Below are positions 60,997-64,000 of a DNA stretch of 64,000 nt, piece by piece. Origin of the DNA: CAIKZJ01 sp041675325 (GTDB lineage: Bacteria; Bacteroidota; Ignavibacteria; Tepidaquicellales; Tepidaquicellaceae); contig JBAYUG010000005.1 in the NCBI GenBank assembly GCA_041675325.1, forward strand, positions 16,508 to 80,507, written 5' to 3'. Below the pieces are notes generated by a model. That model did no database searches and was not told the DNA's origin. It saw only the letters and a program-made list of their open reading frames with translations. The number at the start of each line of letters is the position of its first letter. The stretch's first letter is position 1. A program made the position numbers and the translations under genes.

Positions 60997-61036
60997 CTAA
61001 TCCTTTAGGATTAGTTCTCTTTTCATCCTTTTGAGC
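60997..61036 (+). promoter_or_regulatory. Conserved hairpin/pyrimidine upstream element, copy D
   Basis: Perfect CTAATCC-TTTA-GGATTAG hairpin followed by TTCTCTTTTCATCCTTTTGA, about 110 bases before the beta-barrel ATG at 61144. Best-formed copy. Confidence 0.65.
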
Positions 61037-61080
61037 GATTTCATTGTAATGTACGTTTTCTTATTTTAATTCAAGTATTT

Positions 61081-61602
61081 TTGATAAATATAAAACAATG
61101 TAAATTGAAAAACAGAAAATTTATGAGTGGAAACGGAAACTATATGAAAAAGCTAGTTTTAATGGTAGCTATTATAGTATGTTTCTCGGGATTAGTAAGC
61201 GCCCAAAAATCAGGTGTGGGTATTGGTGTAATGTTCGGTGAGCCTACTGGATTCTCTTTTAAAGGATGGCTTTCAGAACGCTCTGCCATCGACGGCGGTT
61301 TAGGATGGTCCTTTGTAAATGACGGCTCGATACATTTGCACGTGGATTATTTATATCATTTTTACAATGTGTTTGACACTCCTAATATACCGTTATATCT
61401 GGGTGTTGGCGGCAGAATTAAAATGCAGAACAAAGAACGTAATAACGATACAAGGATTGGTATCCGTATTCCTTTCGGTATTTCTTTTCAGTTTACAGAT
61501 GCACCGGTTGATATATTCCTGGAAATTGCACCGGTACTAGACCTTAGCCCGAAATCAGAAGGCTCGGTAAATGGAGCATTAGGCGTCAGGCTCTACTTAT
61601 AA
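61081..61602 (+). CDS. Small outer-membrane beta-barrel protein
   Basis: The likely start is ATG 61144 (MKKLVLMVAIIVCFSGLVSA signal peptide), giving 152 residues; the upstream 21 codons are polar and not signal-like. The mature chain alternates (GVGIGVMFGEPTGFSFKGWL, LHVDYLYHFYNVF, LYLGVGGRIK, FLEIAPVLDLSP) and ends GALGVRLYL, a typical eight-strand barrel with hydrophobic C-terminus. Stop is followed by a 9-base-stem hairpin (61621-61641). Confidence 0.8.
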   Translation: MINIKQCKLKNRKFMSGNGNYMKKLVLMVAIIVCFSGLVSAQKSGVGIGVMFGEPTGFSFKGWLSERSAIDGGLGWSFVNDGSIHLHVDYLYHFYNVFDTPNIPLYLGVGGRIKMQNKERNNDTRIGIRIPFGISFQFTDAPVDIFLEIAPVLDLSPKSEGSVNGALGVRLYL

Positions 61603-61620
61603 TTATATTAGATATTTTGT

Positions 61621-61641
61621 GGGCTGTTTAGCAAATAGCCC
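61621..61641 (+). terminator. Hairpin after beta-barrel gene
   Basis: GGGCTGTTT and AAATAGCCC form a 9-base stem with a 3-base loop; no T-run follows, so termination is uncertain. Confidence 0.45.
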
Positions 61642-61666
61642 GCACACATTAAGTAAATAAAATTGT

Positions 61667-63166
61667 ATGAAAGTACTTTTAATCTACCCTGAGTATCCGG
61701 CGACATTCTGGAGCTTCAAACATGCATTACCGTTTATAAACAAAAAGGTGTCATTGCCGCCGCTGGGTTTGCTTACAGTTTCTTCTTTACTCCCTAAAGA
61801 ATGGGAAAAGAAACTTGTTGACCTTAACGCTTCAGATTTAAAGGATGAAGATATTAAATGGGCTGATTATGTGTTTATCAGCGGAATGGTTGTGCAAAGA
61901 GACTCCGCAAAAGAAGTAATTATAAGAGCAAAATCATTCGGAAAGACCGTAGTCGCAGGAGGTCCGCTGTTCACGAATGAATACAAGGATTTTAAAAATG
62001 TGGATGTCTTTATTCTGAACGAAGGGGAAGTCACCATTCCGTTGTTTCTCAAAGATGTAGAGAATAACACTTTAAAACACATATACATTTCAGATGAAAA
62101 GCCCGATTTATCCAGAACCCCTGTTCCTGACTGGTTTTTATTAAACTCGGCTCACTATTCTTCTCTTTCAATGCAGATATCAAGGGGCTGTCCGCATAGC
62201 TGTGATTTTTGCGATATCATAATCATGAACGGCAGAATACCAAGACTAAAATCACCTGAACAGGTATTGAAAGAAATGGATGCCTTGTTTGATTATGGCT
62301 GGCGCGGAGGTGTTTTCATCGTGGATGATAATTTTATCGGTAATAAAATAGGTGCCGAAAGGATACTTACAGAGATAATTAAATGGATGGATGAAAGGAA
62401 TAAACCCTTTACATTATTCACAGAAGCATCAATAAACCTTGCAGACGATGAAAAATTAATGTCTCTTATGCAGAAGGCAAACTTCGACTCTGTGTTTATA
62501 GGCATAGAAACACCCGAAGAAGAGGCGCTTATTTCATGCGGAAAACATCAAAACACTAATAAAGACCTCGTCGAAAAAGTAAAAATATTGCAACGAAACG
62601 GACTCGAAGTTCAGGGAGGTTTTATTCTGGGATTTGATTCAGATACACAATACACTTTTGATAATATGATAAAGTTTATACAAAAAAGCGGAATCGTGTC
62701 GGCAATGGTCGGACTTCTTCATGCAATACCGGAAACAGTATTGTATAAAAGACTTCAAAGTGAAAAAAGGATAATATCGTCTGCTTCTTGTAATAATACT
62801 GACTTCACACTGAATTTTATTCCTCAAATGAAGCTTGATGCTTTAATGGAGGGATATAATAAAGTTCTTGATACTTTGTTCGCACCAAAATACTACAATA
62901 AGAGGATTATAACATATATGAAAGAATACAAGAAAATAGCAATTAATAATAAACTTACCTTCCGTATACAGATGAAAGCTTTGTCAAAGACAATCTGGAA
63001 AATTGGAATTACAGGCAAAGGGAAATTCCATTTCTGGAAATTGATGTTATGGACTATTCTCAGAAAACCTGCATTAATAAGCGAAGCTGTTACTTATTCA
63101 ATATATGGTTATCATTTCAGGAAAGTTTTGTTCGCAAATAAGTCTAACAGAGAGAATGCTTTTTAG
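61667..63166 (+). CDS. B12-binding radical SAM protein (DUF4070 type)
   Basis: 499 residues. N-terminal cobalamin-binding-like Rossmann domain (LLIYPEYPATFWSF, DYVFISGMVVQRDSA, VVAGGPLFTNEY). Radical SAM core with Cys175-x3-Cys179-x2-Cys182 (RGCPHSCDFCD) binding the 4Fe-4S cluster, GGVFIVDDNFIGN and FDSVFIGIETPEEEAL. The C-terminal 140 residues fit the DUF4070 extension. Members modify lipids, hopanoids or small metabolites by methylation or related chemistry. The substrate is unknown here. Confidence 0.88.
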   Translation: MKVLLIYPEYPATFWSFKHALPFINKKVSLPPLGLLTVSSLLPKEWEKKLVDLNASDLKDEDIKWADYVFISGMVVQRDSAKEVIIRAKSFGKTVVAGGPLFTNEYKDFKNVDVFILNEGEVTIPLFLKDVENNTLKHIYISDEKPDLSRTPVPDWFLLNSAHYSSLSMQISRGCPHSCDFCDIIIMNGRIPRLKSPEQVLKEMDALFDYGWRGGVFIVDDNFIGNKIGAERILTEIIKWMDERNKPFTLFTEASINLADDEKLMSLMQKANFDSVFIGIETPEEEALISCGKHQNTNKDLVEKVKILQRNGLEVQGGFILGFDSDTQYTFDNMIKFIQKSGIVSAMVGLLHAIPETVLYKRLQSEKRIISSASCNNTDFTLNFIPQMKLDALMEGYNKVLDTLFAPKYYNKRIITYMKEYKKIAINNKLTFRIQMKALSKTIWKIGITGKGKFHFWKLMLWTILRKPALISEAVTYSIYGYHFRKVLFANKSNRENAF

Positions 63167-63218
63167 AGATAAGTAGTGACTCCTTTAATGCGGATTGCAT
63201 GTATCCGGTCTTATCATC

Positions 63219-63252
63219 CATTAGATGTAACCCCTTTTACGTCCGTTTGGCT
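63219..63252 (+). promoter_or_regulatory. Possible upstream element, degenerate copy F
   Basis: ATTAGATGTAACCCCTTTTACGTCCGTTTGGC split near the middle keeps the ATTAG, CTTTT and CGTCC..TTTGG words in the right order and spacing but lacks a clean hairpin. It lies about 65 bases before the gene at 63318. Confidence 0.35.
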
Positions 63253-63317
63253 TATTGTTGTAGCGCCGGCAAATATGTATTTTAATATAAAAGTAATCTC
63301 ATAATCATATAAATTTA

Positions 63318-64000
63318 ATGGAAACAGTAAAAATGAAAACAACAAAAGTAATAGCAGTTATGCTTGTAATGTGTCTTGGATTAGCGTTTAATGTTCAGGC
63401 ACAGGAAACAGCAAGGGGTACATCACCCCAGTACAACAATGCGGTGTATCTTTCACAGTCAATACCCGGCAATATGAATTCCGGCAGCAGATACGATGTA
63501 TCTGTGACAATGAAGAACACAGGGGAAAGCGTCTGGAGAGAGAGTAATTTTGCTCTCAGATTAGTTGATGTTTCTCAATCAATGATGAACATCTGGGTGA
63601 TTGACAAAATCAATGTTAATAAGACTGTCTTTTCCGGAGAGACTGTCAGTTTTTATTTTTCAATTACAGCCCCGCCCGCTGCAGGAAATTACAACATACA
63701 GTGGCAGATGGCGGAAAACGGATCATTCTTTGGTGAACGGTCAATGAATATCCCTGTTTTGGTTTACGGAAATCCTGTGATAGAAAACGATTTGAATTTA
63801 ATCGATAATAACGCTAAGTTTATCTTTCAACAGGTACAGAACGAAATGGAAGAGGGACTAACATACGATGTAAAAGTAATAATGAAAAACTCGGGAAGGT
63901 CAGTCTGGAAACCGGGATTGTATAAACTTCTGGTATCGACTAAAGGTGGCGATAACACTGGATTCTGGAATGTTGCAAACGTAGAACTGTCTGACGACGT
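63318..64000 (+). CDS. Secreted protein with NBR1-type Ig-like domains, 3' end cut by window
   Basis: At least 227 codons without a stop up to the window end. Start is ATG 63318, or ATG 63333 in the same frame (MKTTKVIAVMLVMCLGLAFN). Signal peptide ending in NVQAQ. Two tandem domains with the pattern VTMKNTGESVWRES...LRLVD and VIMKNSGRSVWKPG...YKLLVS, which match the NBR1-like Ig fold seen in bacterial surface proteins. Function unknown; probably exported, and a T9SS tail may lie beyond the window. Confidence 0.8.
   Translation, partial: METVKMKTTKVIAVMLVMCLGLAFNVQAQETARGTSPQYNNAVYLSQSIPGNMNSGSRYDVSVTMKNTGESVWRESNFALRLVDVSQSMMNIWVIDKINVNKTVFSGETVSFYFSITAPPAAGNYNIQWQMAENGSFFGERSMNIPVLVYGNPVIENDLNLIDNNAKFIFQQVQNEMEEGLTYDVKVIMKNSGRSVWKPGLYKLLVSTKGGDNTGFWNVANVELSDD

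Larger units (their letters stand above)
60562..61080. other. Divergent intergenic region with repeats and two upstream elements
   Basis: Contains copy E of the upstream element (60688-60725, minus), one TGTCATCCCCGCTCGCTCTT GGCGGGGATC palindrome (60790-60821), then AT-rich sequence and copy D (60997-61036, plus). The two elements face outward toward the KaiC-like gene and the beta-barrel gene. No gene seen. Confidence 0.7.

Overview
The window reads as a chromosomal segment of a low-GC, Gram-negative member of the Bacteroidota/Chlorobi group, most likely Ignavibacteria. The basis is two proteins ending in a type IX secretion sorting domain of the 'YPNPFNP' kind, TamA/TamB and Mla envelope systems, several small outer-membrane beta-barrels, YtxH/lmo0937-type small membrane proteins, and lipoproteins with Bacteroidota-like signals. 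This is inference from protein content; no rRNA is present.

Layout. (1) 1-16.3 kb: a very AT-rich, tightly packed plus-strand polysaccharide locus. It holds a flippase (cut by the window edge), a Wzy-like polymerase, four GT4 glycosyltransferases, a TylF-like methyltransferase, CapA-like, asparagine-synthetase-like, ATP-grasp, FemAB-like and DUF354 proteins, and a WbpI/WecB-type epimerase. Genes abut or overlap by a few bases. (2) 16.3-28.5 kb: the locus continues (deacetylase, Wzi-like outer-membrane protein, sugar transferase, WbpB/WbpD/WbpE-type enzymes, nucleotidyltransferase, two four-helix-bundle proteins), but almost every gene is separated by hundreds of bases of short tandem repeats. 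Together with the epimerase, the wbpB-D-E set predicts a 2,3-diacetamido-uronic-acid residue in the polymer. (3) 28.5-32.3 kb, minus strand: a nitric-oxide defence module (quinol NO reductase, RIC di-iron repair protein, Crp/Fnr regulator) with a perfect FNR/DNR-type palindrome in front of ric. (4) 32.7-33.1 kb: tRNA-Lys(CTT) followed by three degenerate copies of its 3' half plus terminator, in which the anticodon arm is replaced by a TCCCGA...TCGGGA hairpin. (5) 33.4-47.3 kb: a GT4, flavin reductase and hydrolase group, a NarL-type regulator with a decayed partial duplicate, a beta-barrel, two tandem T9SS-exported repeat proteins, a YtxH/lmo0937 cassette present twice, and lipoproteins. (6) 47.4-58.8 kb: LysE-like exporter, an mlaE-F-D lipid-transport operon, TamB and, convergent, TamA/BamA-like. 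(7) 58.8-64 kb: a double-domain KaiC-like ATPase, a beta-barrel, a B12-binding radical SAM protein and a secreted Ig-like protein cut by the window end.

The most unusual signals are these. The repeat families fill the spacers of the second half of the polysaccharide locus and have also entered reading frames in frame (WbpE-like aminotransferase, MlaF, Wzi-like protein) or supply stop codons. The tRNA-derived repeat array carries hairpin replacements. A conserved hairpin-plus-pyrimidine element lies upstream of at least five and probably six envelope or stress-type genes.
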